DNA from: Flavobacterium hydrophilum
GTDB lineage: Bacteria > Bacteroidota > Bacteroidia > Flavobacteriales > Flavobacteriaceae
Reading direction: 5' to 3'
Assembly (NCBI RefSeq): GCF_003202405.1
Contig: NZ_QJHL01000001.1
Location: forward strand, 558,001 to 622,000
DNA: 64,000 nt
The position numbers and the translations under genes were made by a program. This document shows, piece by piece, positions 17,274 through 26,662 of this stretch; positions within the stretch are counted from its first letter, which is position 1; each line of letters opens with the position of its first letter. Under the pieces are notes generated by a model. It was given only the letters and a program-made list of their open reading frames with translations. It was not told the DNA's origin and did no database searches.

Positions 17274-17624
17274 TTATAACAAAGTTGCTCTGAATCTTGA
17301 AGTAATTTTAGTTATTTCTTCTAGCAGATTTATCAATTCTATTATGTTTTCTTCATTAATAAATCCTAAATCAGATGAAATTAAAAGTTGTGTTTCTACT
17401 TCGTAAGCAGAACCAATTGCAATTTCTAAAAATCGGGCAAAATCTTTATTAGAATTTCTTGAAGATCCTTCAGCAATGTTTGAGGGAATAGAAACAGCAG
17501 CTCTTCGTAATTGATTGGTTATTCCGAATTTTTCTTCATTTGGAAAATTAGCAGTTACATTGTAAATTTTAGAACAAAACAATCTGCTTTTTTTCCAAAT
17601 TAAAAGTTCTTTAAATTGATGCAT
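17274..17624 (-). CDS. Four helix bundle protein (S23/avd-like)
   Basis: The 116-residue protein has the family pattern: 'MHQFKELLIWKKSRLFCSKI', 'FPNEEKFGITNQLRRAAVSI', 'PSNIAEGSSRNSNKDFARFL' and 'IAIGSAYEVETQLLISSDLG'. These proteins form a four-helix bundle related to the product of the 23S rRNA intervening sequence and to the Avd accessory protein of diversity-generating retroelements. Their cellular role is unknown. In this genome type they occur as single genes dropped between others; here the gene is set between clusters of short TTAGAC repeats and between rluA-like and panB genes. No reverse transcriptase is nearby. Confidence 0.9.
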   Translation of the reverse strand: MHQFKELLIWKKSRLFCSKIYNVTANFPNEEKFGITNQLRRAAVSIPSNIAEGSSRNSNKDFARFLEIAIGSAYEVETQLLISSDLGFINEENIIELINLLEEITKITSRFRATLL

Positions 17625-17634
17625 ATTATTTTTA

Positions 17635-17725
17635 GATTATTTAGACATTAGACAGGCTTAGACTTTTAGATTAATTTAGAATTCAAATCTAAGAAGTCTA
17701 ATGTCTAAGAAGTCTAAAAATCTAA
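17635..17725. repeat. TTAGAC/GTCTAA repeat cluster, right flank of the S23 gene
   Basis: Direct copies (TTAGATTATTTAGACATTAG, CTTAGACTTTTAGATT) are followed by inverted copies (AATCTAAGAAGTCTAATGTC, AAGTCTAAAAATCTAA). The direct and inverted halves can pair into a long hairpin. One word is shared exactly with the left flank at 17217-17262. Confidence 0.75.
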
Positions 17726-17727
17726 AC

Positions 17728-18546
17728 TTAATATTGTTCCTTCTCACTAGGGAAATCCTTCGATTTCACATCAGCAGCATACTGACTGATTGCTTTTGTC
17801 ATTTCTTCGTATAAATTCAGATAACGACGAAGGAAACGCGGACTGAATTCATTGTTCATTCCCAACATATCATGAATAACTAAAACCTGTCCGTCAACAC
17901 CACCGCCGGCTCCTATCCCTATAACAGGAATCGAAATGCTTTTGGCTACTTTTTCGGCCAGATCAGCTGGTATTTTTTCAAGAACTACTGCAAAACAGCC
18001 AATTTTTTCCAGCATTTTGGCATCTTCAATCAGTTTTTCTGCTTCTTCGTCTTCTTTGGCACGAACGCTGTAAGTTCCAAATTTATAAATAGATTGTGGA
18101 GTTAAACCCAAATGTCCCATTACAGGAATTCCGGCATTTAGTATTTTTTTGATGGATTCTTTAATTTCTTTTCCGCCTTCCAGTTTCACGGCGTGTCCTC
18201 CGCTTTCTTTCATGATTCGGATAGCAGAACGCAAAGCTTCTTTAGGATCTGACTGGTAACTTCCAAAAGGCAAATCTACCACTACCAAACCTCTTTCGAC
18301 AGCTCTCACAACTGATGAAGCGTGGTAAATCATCTGATCTAAAGTAATGGGTAAAGTCGTTTCGTGACCGGCCATTACATTCGAAGCAGAATCTCCCACT
18401 AAAATTACGTCAACACCAGCAGTATCAACAATTTTTGCCATCGTATAATCGTAAGCCGTTAGCATAGAGATTTTTTCTCCATGACTTTTCATTTCGATTA
18501 ACGACTTTGTAGTGATTCTTTTATAATCTTTTTTTGCTACTGACAT
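17728..18546 (-). CDS. panB: 3-methyl-2-oxobutanoate hydroxymethyltransferase
   Basis: The 272-residue enzyme transfers a hydroxymethyl group from 5,10-methylene-tetrahydrofolate to alpha-ketoisovalerate, the first committed step to pantothenate and CoA. Visible family features are '[20 protein letters not shown]', the metal and substrate region '[20 protein letters not shown]', '[18 protein letters not shown]', '[16 protein letters not shown]' and '[20 protein letters not shown]'. Length is normal. Other pan genes are not adjacent. A candidate promoter lies at 18613-18639. Confidence 0.96.
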   Translation of the reverse strand: MSVAKKDYKRITTKSLIEMKSHGEKISMLTAYDYTMAKIVDTAGVDVILVGDSASNVMAGHETTLPITLDQMIYHASSVVRAVERGLVVVDLPFGSYQSDPKEALRSAIRIMKESGGHAVKLEGGKEIKESIKKILNAGIPVMGHLGLTPQSIYKFGTYSVRAKEDEEAEKLIEDAKMLEKIGCFAVVLEKIPADLAEKVAKSISIPVIGIGAGGGVDGQVLVIHDMLGMNNEFSPRFLRRYLNLYEEMTKAISQYAADVKSKDFPSEKEQY

Positions 18547-18612
18547 TGATACTTTTTTTAGTTTTTTTGAATAGTTTTAAAGTTGATTTTCTTTAAAACG
18601 AAATTTTTTCTG

Positions 18613-18639
18613 CAAAATTAAGCAATATTATACTAACAA
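18613..18639 (-). promoter_or_regulatory. Candidate panB promoter (TTG...TAnnTTTG)
   Basis: On the minus strand TTG (18637-18639) and TAATTTTG (18613-18620) are separated by 16 bases, close to the Bacteroidota -33/-7 arrangement. The -7 box lies 66 bases before the panB start and overlaps the gap after the upstream gene. This is consensus matching only. Confidence 0.4.
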
Positions 18640-20060
18640 TCGGCCATATTTACCGCAATTGCCAAACCACCTTCTGACGTTTCCTTGTATTTGGAATTCA
18701 TATCTTTTGCCGTTTGCCACATGGTATTGATTACTTTGTCTAATGGGACTTTAGCGTTTTTAGAATCAGTTTCAAGAGCCAGTTCGGCTGCGTTTATGGC
18801 TTTTATGGCACCCATTGTATTCCTTTCGATACACGGAATCTGAACTAAACCGCCAATCGGGTCACAGGTTAATCCAAGATGATGTTCCATAGCAATTTCG
18901 GCGGCCATTAATACCTGTGCAGGAGTTCCGCCCATTAATTCGCAAAGTGCAGCAGCAGCCATCGATGACGAAACGCCAATTTCGGCCTGACAGCCACCCA
19001 TTGCAGCAGAAATTGTAGATCCTTGTTTAAATAAACTTCCTATTTCGCCTGCGACCATTAAAAATTGTTTGATTTCTTTTTCGCCGGCTTTATGGTTTTC
19101 AATTACTAAATAATACATTAAAACTGCGGGAATCACACCAGCGCTTCCGTTTGTAGGAGCAGTTACGACACGGCCCAAAGAAGCATTTACTTCATTTACG
19201 GCAAGTGCAAAACAACTAACCCATTTCAGGATTTGACGAAACTTCACTTCGGTTTTTCTGATTTCCTCCAGCCAGGATTGCGGATCATTATAATTTGATA
19301 AACCAATTAAATTCTGATGCATGTCAAAAGCTCTTCGGCGCACATTTAATCCGCCCGGTAGAATACCTTCAGAATGGCAGCCAATATACATGCATTCAAG
19401 CATCGTATTCCAGATTCTCATTAATTCTGAGTGAATTTCTTCTTCAGAGCGCATCGATTTTTCGTTTTCATACACAATTTCAGAAATGGTTTTATTTTCT
19501 TCAATCGTATATTTTAATAAATCATCAGCATTGTCAATCATAAACGGAAAAGCGCATTTTATGGCCATGTTATTTTGAGCATTGGTGCGTTCTTCTTTAA
19601 CTACAAAGCCGCCTCCGATGGAATAAAAAGTTGATTCGTATTCAGAATCATCATTTTTATAAGCAGTAAATTTTAATCCGTTGGCATGAAAAGGAAGGAA
19701 GTCTTTATTGAAAACAATATCCTGAAGGAAATAAAAAGGAATAGTAAACTGATTGCCCAAAACAATCTCATTTCGAGTTTCAATCGTTTTGATAATTCCC
19801 GAAATATTTTCCACAGGGATATATTCCGGATCCTGACCGCTCAGACCTAACATCACAGCCAAATCAGTAGCGTGGCCTTTGCCAGTTAGCGAAAGCGAAC
19901 CATATAAGTCAACTTTAATTCTGATAATTTGCTCTAAAATTGAGTGGTCTCTCAGTTCTTTTAAAAAGCGTTCAGCTGCTCTCCATGGACCAAGTGTATG
20001 GGAACTCGATGGGCCAACCCCAATTTTAAGCATATCAAAAACAGAGATACATTCTTCCAT
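18633..20060 (-). CDS. sdaA: L-serine ammonia-lyase (iron-sulphur type)
   Basis: The 475-residue protein is the single-chain form of L-serine dehydratase, which deaminates serine to pyruvate and ammonia using a 4Fe-4S cluster. The N-terminal beta-domain shows '[20 protein letters not shown]'. The C-terminal alpha-domain has '[14 protein letters not shown]', '[20 protein letters not shown]' and '[20 protein letters not shown]', which hold conserved cysteines. ATG at 20060 gives the conserved start. It is transcribed away from the antiporter gene at 20378. Confidence 0.95.
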   Translation of the reverse strand: MEECISVFDMLKIGVGPSSSHTLGPWRAAERFLKELRDHSILEQIIRIKVDLYGSLSLTGKGHATDLAVMLGLSGQDPEYIPVENISGIIKTIETRNEIVLGNQFTIPFYFLQDIVFNKDFLPFHANGLKFTAYKNDDSEYESTFYSIGGGFVVKEERTNAQNNMAIKCAFPFMIDNADDLLKYTIEENKTISEIVYENEKSMRSEEEIHSELMRIWNTMLECMYIGCHSEGILPGGLNVRRRAFDMHQNLIGLSNYNDPQSWLEEIRKTEVKFRQILKWVSCFALAVNEVNASLGRVVTAPTNGSAGVIPAVLMYYLVIENHKAGEKEIKQFLMVAGEIGSLFKQGSTISAAMGGCQAEIGVSSSMAAAALCELMGGTPAQVLMAAEIAMEHHLGLTCDPIGGLVQIPCIERNTMGAIKAINAAELALETDSKNAKVPLDKVINTMWQTAKDMNSKYKETSEGGLAIAVNMADC

Positions 20061-20377
20061 TGTTCCAATTTTATTAAAACAAAGATAATCGAATAATGCA
20101 ATGAAGTTTCTTTTTTATTTGTTAATGTTGCGGTTTTGTTAAAAAATGTATTAATTTTTAATAATTTATCAATGAAATAAAATTTATTGCTTAATATGCA
20201 ACTTTCGTAAAAAGGAGGGATGTTTTTTAGGTATTTTTGTAAAAGAAGCATTTACTATACAATCCTGATTTTTTTAGCCTTTGAAATAAATCAGTAAACC
20301 ATAACTTCTGAATCAAATTTTAAATTTTAAGCCTTTTTGCGGAAATTAAAATCGATAAAAGAAGATAAAATTACATT
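20061..20377. other. Divergent intergenic region between sdaA and the antiporter gene
   Basis: These 317 bases hold no supported gene. A TATTTTTG at 20232-20239 resembles a -7 box for the antiporter gene, but no TTG stands at the right distance and the leader would be about 140 bases long. No riboswitch-like structure is evident by eye. Confidence 0.5.
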
Positions 20378-22525
20378 ATGATAGAATTTTTTACACACTT
20401 ATTTAACGAATTCGAATTACCTCTAAGCAATCCTGTATTAATCTTTTCGTTAATACTTTTCATTATTTTATTGTCACCTATTTTACTGAAAAAAATTAAT
20501 ATTCCCGGAATCATTGGTTTAATCATTTCAGGAGTTGTTATTGGTCCTCACGGGTTGAATATTTTGGCTAAAAATTCCGCAGTCGATTTGTTTTCGACTA
20601 TCGGATTGCTTTATATAATGTTTATTGCAGGATTAGAACTCGATATGAATGAGTTTAAGGCGAACCGAAATAAAAGTTTATTATTTGGTTTTTTTACATT
20701 TATCCTTCCTTTAACAATAGGGTTTCCGGTTTGTTTTTATCTTTTAAAATATGATTTTAATGCCAGTTTTTTAACGGCAAGCATGTTTGCAACCCACACT
20801 TTGGTTGCTTATCCGATTGTGAGTAAATTAGGAATTGCAAAAAATCAGGCAGTTGCCATAACAGTAGGCGGTACAATCCTGACTGACACTGCTGTTTTAA
20901 TTATTCTGGCCGTAATTATGGGAAGCAGTCAGGGAAATTTAACTCAGGCTTTCTGGATAAAATTAACCGTTTCTTTGGCCATTTTTTCTGCTATTATGTT
21001 CTTGTTGATTCCAAGAATTGCAAAATGGTTTTTCAAAAAGCTGGAAAGTGAAAAACATGCCCATTACATCTTTGTACTCTCAGTCGTTTTCTTTGCCGCA
21101 TTTTTGGCAGAAGTTGCAGGAGTAGAGCCAATTATTGGTGCATTCGTGGCAGGTTTGGCTTTAAACCCTTTGATTCCGCATTCATCAGCCTTGATGAACA
21201 GGATCGAGTTTATTGGCAATTCATTATTTATTCCGTTTTTCCTGATTTCGGTAGGAATGCTGGTTGATATCAGCGTGATTTTGAGTGGACCAACAGCCCT
21301 GATTGTTGCCGGAACTTTGAGTGTTGTAGCTATTTTTGGAAAATGGATTGCAGCATTTTTTACCCAGATTGTTTTTAAATATACGAGAACCGAAAGGCAA
21401 TTAATTTTTGGATTGAGCAGCGCCCATGCCGCAGCAACCCTGGCCGTAATTCTGGTTGGATTTAAAGCGAATATTCTGGATGAGAATATATTAAACGGAA
21501 CCATTATTTTAATATTGATTACCTGTATTGTAGCTTCTTTTGCTACTGAAAAAGCGGCTAAAAAGATTGCTATTTGTGAAGAAGAAGTTTCTCCTCAGGA
21601 TGCCAATAAAGATCAGATTTTAGATGAACATATTTTAATTCCGTTAGCAAAAACATCGGCTACAGAACCTTTATTGGATTTTGCACTTTTAATAAAAGAT
21701 AAAAAGTCAGCCAATCCTGTAACATTATTGACTATTGTGCCAAATAATGATCAGGCTGAAATTAATATTTTAAAGTATAAAAAAGCAGTTGATAAGTTTG
21801 TTATTCAGGGATCAGCTTCTGAAATAAAAATCAATACAATTGCCAGAATCGACCATAACCCGGCTAGTGGAATTGCACGAACTTCTAAAGAAATTATGTC
21901 GGACATTGTGATTATCGGCTGGCCGCGAAAAACGGGCTTTCTGGATAAAATTTTTGGAGAAAACGTAGATTCTATCATTAATAATGTTGACAAAAACCTG
22001 TTTATTTGCCGATTTCAAAAACCATTCGTAGAAGAAAGGAGATTGGTTTTTATTTGCCCGCCTTTTTCTGAAAGAGGAATTGGTTTTCCTCCATTAATCC
22101 AGAAGATTTGCAGATTATCGCAGGAATTGAGTACTCAGATTGTTATTTATGGTGAATATAAAACCCATCAGGCAATTCAGCAAATAGTGAATAATCTAAA
22201 GTTAAATACAAAGCTAGGTTTCAAAAGCATTTTAGATTGGGAAGATTTCGAAGCTATTTCAGATGAAATTAAGCCAACTGATTTGATTGTGTTTAATTTA
22301 TCCAGAAAAGGATCTGTTTCATACCAGTCTATCTTTGATAAATTGCCTCAGAAATTTGAGAAATCTTTTAGTGAAAACAACCTGATTCTGGTTTACCCTC
22401 AGGATGACCGAAAAGAAAGTGCCATGGATGCTTATGAAGATTTTACTGCAACACCATTAACAAAAGGTATTGAAGCTATTGAACAAATTAGTAAAGGTTT
22501 GGGGAATATTTTGAAGAAGGGTTAA
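20378..22525 (+). CDS. Cation:proton antiporter (CPA2/Kef type) with universal-stress-like tail
   Basis: The 715-residue protein starts with 12 to 13 membrane helices (about 1-390) carrying CPA2 features such as 'IPGIIGLIISGVVIGPHGLN', 'FIAGLELDMNEFKANRNKSL' and 'AEVAGVEPIIGAFVAGLALN'. The remaining 300 residues resemble two universal-stress-protein domains ('EHILIPLAKTSATEPLLDFA', 'ERRLVFICPPFSERGIGFPP'). It probably exchanges Na+ or K+ for protons across the inner membrane, with the soluble tail as regulatory part. It stands alone on the plus strand between minus-strand genes. Confidence 0.9.
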   Translation: MIEFFTHLFNEFELPLSNPVLIFSLILFIILLSPILLKKINIPGIIGLIISGVVIGPHGLNILAKNSAVDLFSTIGLLYIMFIAGLELDMNEFKANRNKSLLFGFFTFILPLTIGFPVCFYLLKYDFNASFLTASMFATHTLVAYPIVSKLGIAKNQAVAITVGGTILTDTAVLIILAVIMGSSQGNLTQAFWIKLTVSLAIFSAIMFLLIPRIAKWFFKKLESEKHAHYIFVLSVVFFAAFLAEVAGVEPIIGAFVAGLALNPLIPHSSALMNRIEFIGNSLFIPFFLISVGMLVDISVILSGPTALIVAGTLSVVAIFGKWIAAFFTQIVFKYTRTERQLIFGLSSAHAAATLAVILVGFKANILDENILNGTIILILITCIVASFATEKAAKKIAICEEEVSPQDANKDQILDEHILIPLAKTSATEPLLDFALLIKDKKSANPVTLLTIVPNNDQAEINILKYKKAVDKFVIQGSASEIKINTIARIDHNPASGIARTSKEIMSDIVIIGWPRKTGFLDKIFGENVDSIINNVDKNLFICRFQKPFVEERRLVFICPPFSERGIGFPPLIQKICRLSQELSTQIVIYGEYKTHQAIQQIVNNLKLNTKLGFKSILDWEDFEAISDEIKPTDLIVFNLSRKGSVSYQSIFDKLPQKFEKSFSENNLILVYPQDDRKESAMDAYEDFTATPLTKGIEAIEQISKGLGNILKKG

Positions 22526-22539
22526 GCAGGTGAATACAA

Positions 22540-23229
22540 TTAAAAATGTTTCAGATAAAAATCACACAACTTAATTGTATTTTTTTCACGCTGATACCAG
22601 TCATTAAAAACTAATTCCATTTTATCGACCTTAAATTTCCCAAAATTATAGTTTCTGTATTTTTTAATAATCTCAATTAGTTTTTCAGGATTTTCTAATT
22701 TTTGTTGAAATCGCATTACCGTTGAATGTGCTGTAGCTATAGTATAACGGCTGTCTATACTTTGTGTAAGAGAAGAATTTTTAAAATTTTCACGTAGTTT
22801 GTTACGCAGAACATCTAAAGAATTATCAGTTGGAAATCCCTGAAGCATTATTGCTGATGGAGATAAAGTAACACCTCGAAAATCAATTTCTATTTCATTT
22901 ACATCGACCAGACTTTTTTCGATAATTTCAACATATTCCGACATTGAAAAATTATCTAATGTAAAGCCATCGTGACACGAAATAATTGATAAAACTGTTA
23001 TATGAATATCGGAATTTGGATAATAATACTGTTCCGGTTCCGTTTCTTTTAATTCTTTCAGAAATGCCTGTATATTAGCTTTTATTTCTTCACTGTGACG
23101 AACAAGTAAAGTAATTCCAAATCGTTTATCAGAACCTGCATTGATCTTAGTATCGATAGCATAATTTTGAGATAGAATAAGTTCTGATGATGTTTTGAAA
23201 AGCTCGTTATAATGTTCAGATAAATTCAT
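22540..23229 (-). CDS. 2'-5' RNA ligase/cyclic phosphodiesterase superfamily protein
   Basis: The 229-residue protein carries two H-x-T/S-type motifs of the 2H phosphoesterase fold: 'DIHITVLSII' (His76, Thr78) and 'TAHSTVMRF' (His168, Thr170). These pairs act on 2',5' or cyclic phosphodiesters in RNA or nucleotide substrates. The natural substrate is not known. It is the first visible member of a run of short, closely spaced minus-strand genes (DUF1801 at 23232 starts two bases upstream of its start). Confidence 0.82.
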   Translation of the reverse strand: MNLSEHYNELFKTSSELILSQNYAIDTKINAGSDKRFGITLLVRHSEEIKANIQAFLKELKETEPEQYYYPNSDIHITVLSIISCHDGFTLDNFSMSEYVEIIEKSLVDVNEIEIDFRGVTLSPSAIMLQGFPTDNSLDVLRNKLRENFKNSSLTQSIDSRYTIATAHSTVMRFQQKLENPEKLIEIIKKYRNYNFGKFKVDKMELVFNDWYQREKNTIKLCDFYLKHF

Positions 23230-23231
23230 AT

Positions 23232-23606
23232 TTACTTTTTTACTTTTTCAAGATTTTCCTCTACTCTGAATTTTACAATTTTGCTAATTAAATCAAAAGG
23301 TATGGGCTGATTTAACGGAAATTGTACTGAACCTTTACCTGATTTGTATTTTGAAAGAGCTTCTTTAAATTGTTCATGACCACTCGGCAATGCATAAAGA
23401 CCAATATGGTTTTTAAATGCGGCAAAATAAACAACGATTCCGTTTTGTTCAAAAGCCGGCATCGAATAACTGATTTTTTCTTTGGCATTTGGTGCTGCTT
23501 CCTGAATCGTCATTCTCACTTTGTCCAATATTTCCTGAACATCGTTTGGAAAACCACCAATGTATTCATCAATATTTGCAGGTTTTGGAGTAGGAATAGC
23601 TGCCAT
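23232..23606 (-). CDS. DUF1801 family protein (YdhG-like)
   Basis: This 124-residue protein has the DUF1801 pattern: 'IDEYIGGFPNDVQEILDKVR', 'APNAKEKISYSMPAFEQNGI', 'FKNHIGLYALPSGHEQFKEA' and a final 'GKGSVQFPLNQPIPFDLISK'. The family adopts a frataxin-like small alpha/beta fold; one bacterial member was proposed as an iron chaperone, but a general function is not settled. It lies between an SRPBCC protein gene and the 2H phosphoesterase gene, all on one strand and tightly spaced. Other DUF1801-type genes occur at 28991, 33857 and 50726. Confidence 0.88.
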   Translation of the reverse strand: MAAIPTPKPANIDEYIGGFPNDVQEILDKVRMTIQEAAPNAKEKISYSMPAFEQNGIVVYFAAFKNHIGLYALPSGHEQFKEALSKYKSGKGSVQFPLNQPIPFDLISKIVKFRVEENLEKVKK

Positions 23607-23626
23607 GAATCTTTATTTGAGAATGG

Positions 23627-24094
23627 TTAACTGAGCCCTTTTGGGAATCTGTCTAATACTAAATTCAATTGAATCTGATGCTCTAAAAAAGCTTTTGCTC
23701 CGGCTAAAACCAGTGTAAAACCTTCAGTAGAATTCCGAACTTCAGAAAGTATTTTATCAGCATCGCCTTTAAAATTAGAATTGGTAATGCTTACAAAAGT
23801 TTCTTTTTCATCCAGGGGGCTGAAAACCCATTCTACAAGGGTTTCTTCTCCGCTGTTTCCCCATTCAATTACTATTCTTTTGTCCGTTTCTATAACTTTG
23901 GTAAAAACAGTAAGCGAAAAACCATACATTTCCCAGGACCATACAATTGATTCGCCTTCTTTTAATTTTTCAGATCCTTTAGTAAACCAGAATTTACTAG
24001 TAATTTCAGGATCTATAAATGCCTGAAAAACTTCTGAAACGGGTTTTCTGATTAGCATTTCGGCTTTTGCAAAATTATTATTTACTGCTGCCAT
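23627..24094 (-). CDS. SRPBCC (AHSA1-like) domain protein
   Basis: The 155-residue protein has the START/AHSA1 fold pattern: 'KAEMLIRKPVSEVFQAFIDP', 'EITSKFWFTKGSEKLKEGES', 'VEWVFSPLDEKETFVSITNS' and 'GFTLVLAGAKAFLEHQ'. Such proteins bind hydrophobic ligands or interact with Hsp90-like partners; in many bacteria they are uncharacterised. It lies 20 bases upstream of the DUF1801 gene and is probably co-transcribed with it. Confidence 0.85.
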   Translation of the reverse strand: MAAVNNNFAKAEMLIRKPVSEVFQAFIDPEITSKFWFTKGSEKLKEGESIVWSWEMYGFSLTVFTKVIETDKRIVIEWGNSGEETLVEWVFSPLDEKETFVSITNSNFKGDADKILSEVRNSTEGFTLVLAGAKAFLEHQIQLNLVLDRFPKGLS

Positions 24095-24112
24095 ATTACA
24101 GATTTTGAAAGG

Positions 24113-24799
24113 TTATTTACTACTGCTAAAAGGGATATTGTTGTAAACTACAATTTGAAATTGATTACGTCCTGTTTTTTCCTGAATTTGTCTCATAAAA
24201 CCGGCTTCAACCCTGAAATTCTTGTTGATAACATAACCTAATGCACCATATACGCGGTCACGGTCAAAAGCAGGTGATTCGGCATTGATAAAAAGTTCAT
24301 TATAAGCAGAAAAATAAAGGGCATTATCCTCCATTCTAGGCTTGGTTAACGGAACATTTAAAGCTAAAAAATAACGAAAACGCATTTGGAAATCATCCTT
24401 TAAAAAGCGTTCTTCTACACGATAACGATGCTGCAGATAAACTCTTCCAAAGTTTTGACGTGTTATAAACTGCTGATAAATACGATGCTCATTAGTGTCT
24501 GCTTTATCATCTGTTCCGGGAATATAATTTTGTGAATTAATAAAACCGTAACCTAATAAAATATTGTTGTTGTTTTCAGTAAGGTTATATCCAATTCCTG
24601 TTCTTAATAATAATTGTTGTGTGTCTCCTGCAAAATTATAATTACGATATTGTACTTCGTTATGCCAGTTCCATTTTTTATTGATAGCCTGATTTCCAAA
24701 ATAAATAAACCAGTTTCCGGTATCAGTATCCTGCGCGTTTGTAAAATTTATAGATAAAACAAGGGCGAATAAAAAATAAAAGGCTTTTAGATGTTTCAT
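24113..24799 (-). CDS. DUF2490 outer-membrane-type protein
   Basis: The 228-residue protein has a signal peptide ('MKHLKAFYFLFALVLSINFTNA') and a mature part of alternating beta strands: 'TGNWFIYFGNQAINKKWNWH', 'RNYNFAGDTQQLLLRTGIGY' and 'HRYRVEERFLKDDFQMRFRY'. This is the DUF2490 pattern of a small outer-membrane beta barrel. The final strand ending in a hydrophobic pattern supports barrel insertion. Its role is unknown. Confidence 0.85.
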   Translation of the reverse strand: MKHLKAFYFLFALVLSINFTNAQDTDTGNWFIYFGNQAINKKWNWHNEVQYRNYNFAGDTQQLLLRTGIGYNLTENNNNILLGYGFINSQNYIPGTDDKADTNEHRIYQQFITRQNFGRVYLQHRYRVEERFLKDDFQMRFRYFLALNVPLTKPRMEDNALYFSAYNELFINAESPAFDRDRVYGALGYVINKNFRVEAGFMRQIQEKTGRNQFQIVVYNNIPFSSSK

Positions 24800-24895
24800 T
24801 GTAGATAACGGATTTTTAGTTTTTTTGGAGCCACAAGATAAGAAAGTTATTCGGGAAATTATGTTAAAAACAGAAAATCAGGCTCTCAAAAAAGA

Positions 24896-25477
24896 TTAAA
24901 TTTCTCCTTTCTCAATCCATTTTCCAACGGTTGGAGCTTTGTAATTATTCATTTTATCTAATAGATCATCAATGTTGTCGCTCACTAAAAGCATTTGCTG
25001 ATTAACCTCTTTCAATAAACCTTTGCTAACCATAACTTCAGTTAATTGTATCAGGGAATCATAAAAGCCATTGATATTCAAAATAGCGATTGGTTTTTTA
25101 TGCAGTCCTAACTGAGCCCAGGTAACCATTTCGAAAAGTTCTTCAAGGGTTCCAAAACCACCCGGAAGCGCAATAACACCATCACATAAATCGTTCATTC
25201 TGGTTTTTCTTTCGTGCATACTTTCTACCAGAATAAGTTCTGTTAACCCCAAATGTGCAATTTCTTTTGATCTTAAAAAATTAGGCAATACGCCAATTAC
25301 TTTTCCGCCATTATTTAAAACACCATCTGCAACAGCACCCATCAGTCCAACATTGGCTCCGCCGTAGACCAATTCAATATTTTGTTTTGCCAGTGTTTCA
25401 CCAAGTAAGGCAGCCTGTTCTTTGTAAATTTCTTCAGTACCAAAACTAGAGCCACAGAAGACTGTTATTCTTTTCAT
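24896..25477 (-). CDS. LOG-family protein (cytokinin riboside 5'-monophosphate phosphoribohydrolase-like)
   Basis: This 193-residue Rossmann-fold protein shows 'VFCGSSFGTEEIYKEQAALL', 'ELVYGGANVGLMGAVADGVL' and the signature 'ALPGGFGTLEELFEMVTWAQ'. LOG enzymes hydrolyse nucleoside 5'-monophosphates to base and ribose 5-phosphate; many bacterial members probably act in nucleotide turnover. Length and motifs are complete. It appears to be a single-gene unit. Confidence 0.93.
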   Translation of the reverse strand: MKRITVFCGSSFGTEEIYKEQAALLGETLAKQNIELVYGGANVGLMGAVADGVLNNGGKVIGVLPNFLRSKEIAHLGLTELILVESMHERKTRMNDLCDGVIALPGGFGTLEELFEMVTWAQLGLHKKPIAILNINGFYDSLIQLTEVMVSKGLLKEVNQQMLLVSDNIDDLLDKMNNYKAPTVGKWIEKGEI

Positions 25478-25634
25478 TATTTTTTATTATAAGTTATGAT
25501 TGTAAACATCTTGTTACTACAATAAGTTTGAATTTAAATTAAGTCTTATATTCGGATACTCTAAAACATATCAAATAAAAAACCGACTTTTCATTAAGCC
25601 AATTGTCTAAATAATTTGTAGTATATGTTAATTT

Positions 25635-26048
25635 TTAGAATTCCAACATTTCATAGTATTCTTCCAACTCAATTGCTCTTGACTTTACAATTTCTTTTTT
25701 ATTATTTTCAGCAATTGCATACCACATTGTTCCTTCTTTTATTTCATAGTAGAATTTTGAAATAAAAGAATATTCTTTGTCTCTATAAGTTAACCATTGT
25801 TTTTGGGATTCTTTCAGACTATCAAAAGATTCTTTAGGCAGTTTATTTTTTAAAAGACTATAATATTTATTCAATTCCTTATCCCAAGATTCCCGCGCTT
25901 TTATTGTACAGTTACACATTTCTGCATTAGAAATATTCTCTTTATTGAGACATTTCGATTCTAATACGTCTATTGAGTTTTCATTTTTACTTTGTGATAA
26001 GGCAACTATAGATAATAAAGTAAAAAAGAGTAAAAGTTTTTTTTTCAT
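25635..26048 (-). CDS. Lysozyme-inhibitor LprI-like (DUF1311) secreted protein
   Basis: The 137-residue protein has a signal peptide ('MKKKLLLFFTLLSIVALSQS') and a mature domain with 'AEMCNCTIKARESWDKELNK', 'YYSLLKNKLPKESFDSLKES' and 'QKQWLTYRDKEYSF'. This is the DUF1311 helical domain found in the lysozyme inhibitor LprI and many uncharacterised periplasmic proteins. Two cysteines ('CNC') and an earlier one may form disulphides. Inhibition of lysozyme is possible but not shown. Confidence 0.82.
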   Translation of the reverse strand: MKKKLLLFFTLLSIVALSQSKNENSIDVLESKCLNKENISNAEMCNCTIKARESWDKELNKYYSLLKNKLPKESFDSLKESQKQWLTYRDKEYSFISKFYYEIKEGTMWYAIAENNKKEIVKSRAIELEEYYEMLEF

Positions 26049-26133
26049 CTAAATGTGTTTTTGGCTTGTATATAATTTGTTGATAAAGGATAAAACTTTT
26101 TTGTTTCTTTATAAATATTTGATTTTTAACTTT

Positions 26134-26661
26134 TTAATCTTTTTTTAATTCATATTCAAAGTGAGGTAAATCGACACCATTATGTGAAAAAACCATCTCG
26201 TTTATTTTTACAGCACCTAATTTTAAAACAGCTTTTTGTGAACGAAAATTTTCTGCACCCACATGAAAAAGTATGGAGTTTACTGTTTGGAAGGCATACT
26301 CAATAAGCAATTTTTTTGTTGCGGCATTGTAAGGACCACCCCAAAATTTTCGACCTATAAAGGTAAAACCAATCCCTACATTTGATTTTTCTGAATTGTA
26401 ATCATAGAATCGGGTAGTACCGATAACTTCGTTTGTTTTTTTGTCTAAAATTAAAAAAGCACCTTTTGAGCCAATGGCACCCTCAAAAAAAGGTTTAAAC
26501 ACATCTTTTTTATAGCGGTCTTTTATAGGATGCTGTTCCCAGACTAATGGGTCGGAAGCTAATTCATACAGTGCTTCAAAGTGATTTTCCTGAAGCGGAA
26601 TTAATTTTATGGTTTCGTTTTCTAAAAATTCGGGTTGTAAATTAAAATTTGATATCGTCAT
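26134..26661 (-). CDS. GNAT family N-acetyltransferase (RimJ/RimL-like)
   Basis: The 175-residue protein resembles RimJ/RimL-type acetyltransferases: 'ETIKLIPLQENHFEALYELA', 'GAFLILDKKTNEVIGTTRFY' and the acetyl-CoA region 'VGIGFTFIGRKFWGGPYNAA', followed by 'NFRSQKAVLKLGAVK'. The acceptor may be an amino group of a protein or small molecule; it cannot be told from sequence. Its start lies one base after the stop of the lactonase gene at 26663, so the two are likely one operon. Confidence 0.88.
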   Translation of the reverse strand: MTISNFNLQPEFLENETIKLIPLQENHFEALYELASDPLVWEQHPIKDRYKKDVFKPFFEGAIGSKGAFLILDKKTNEVIGTTRFYDYNSEKSNVGIGFTFIGRKFWGGPYNAATKKLLIEYAFQTVNSILFHVGAENFRSQKAVLKLGAVKINEMVFSHNGVDLPHFEYELKKD

Positions 26662-26662
26662 T

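Noticed and set aside
20061..20377. Riboswitch upstream of the antiporter gene
   Set aside because: The leader is long but no conserved core or terminator-antiterminator pair could be recognised by eye.
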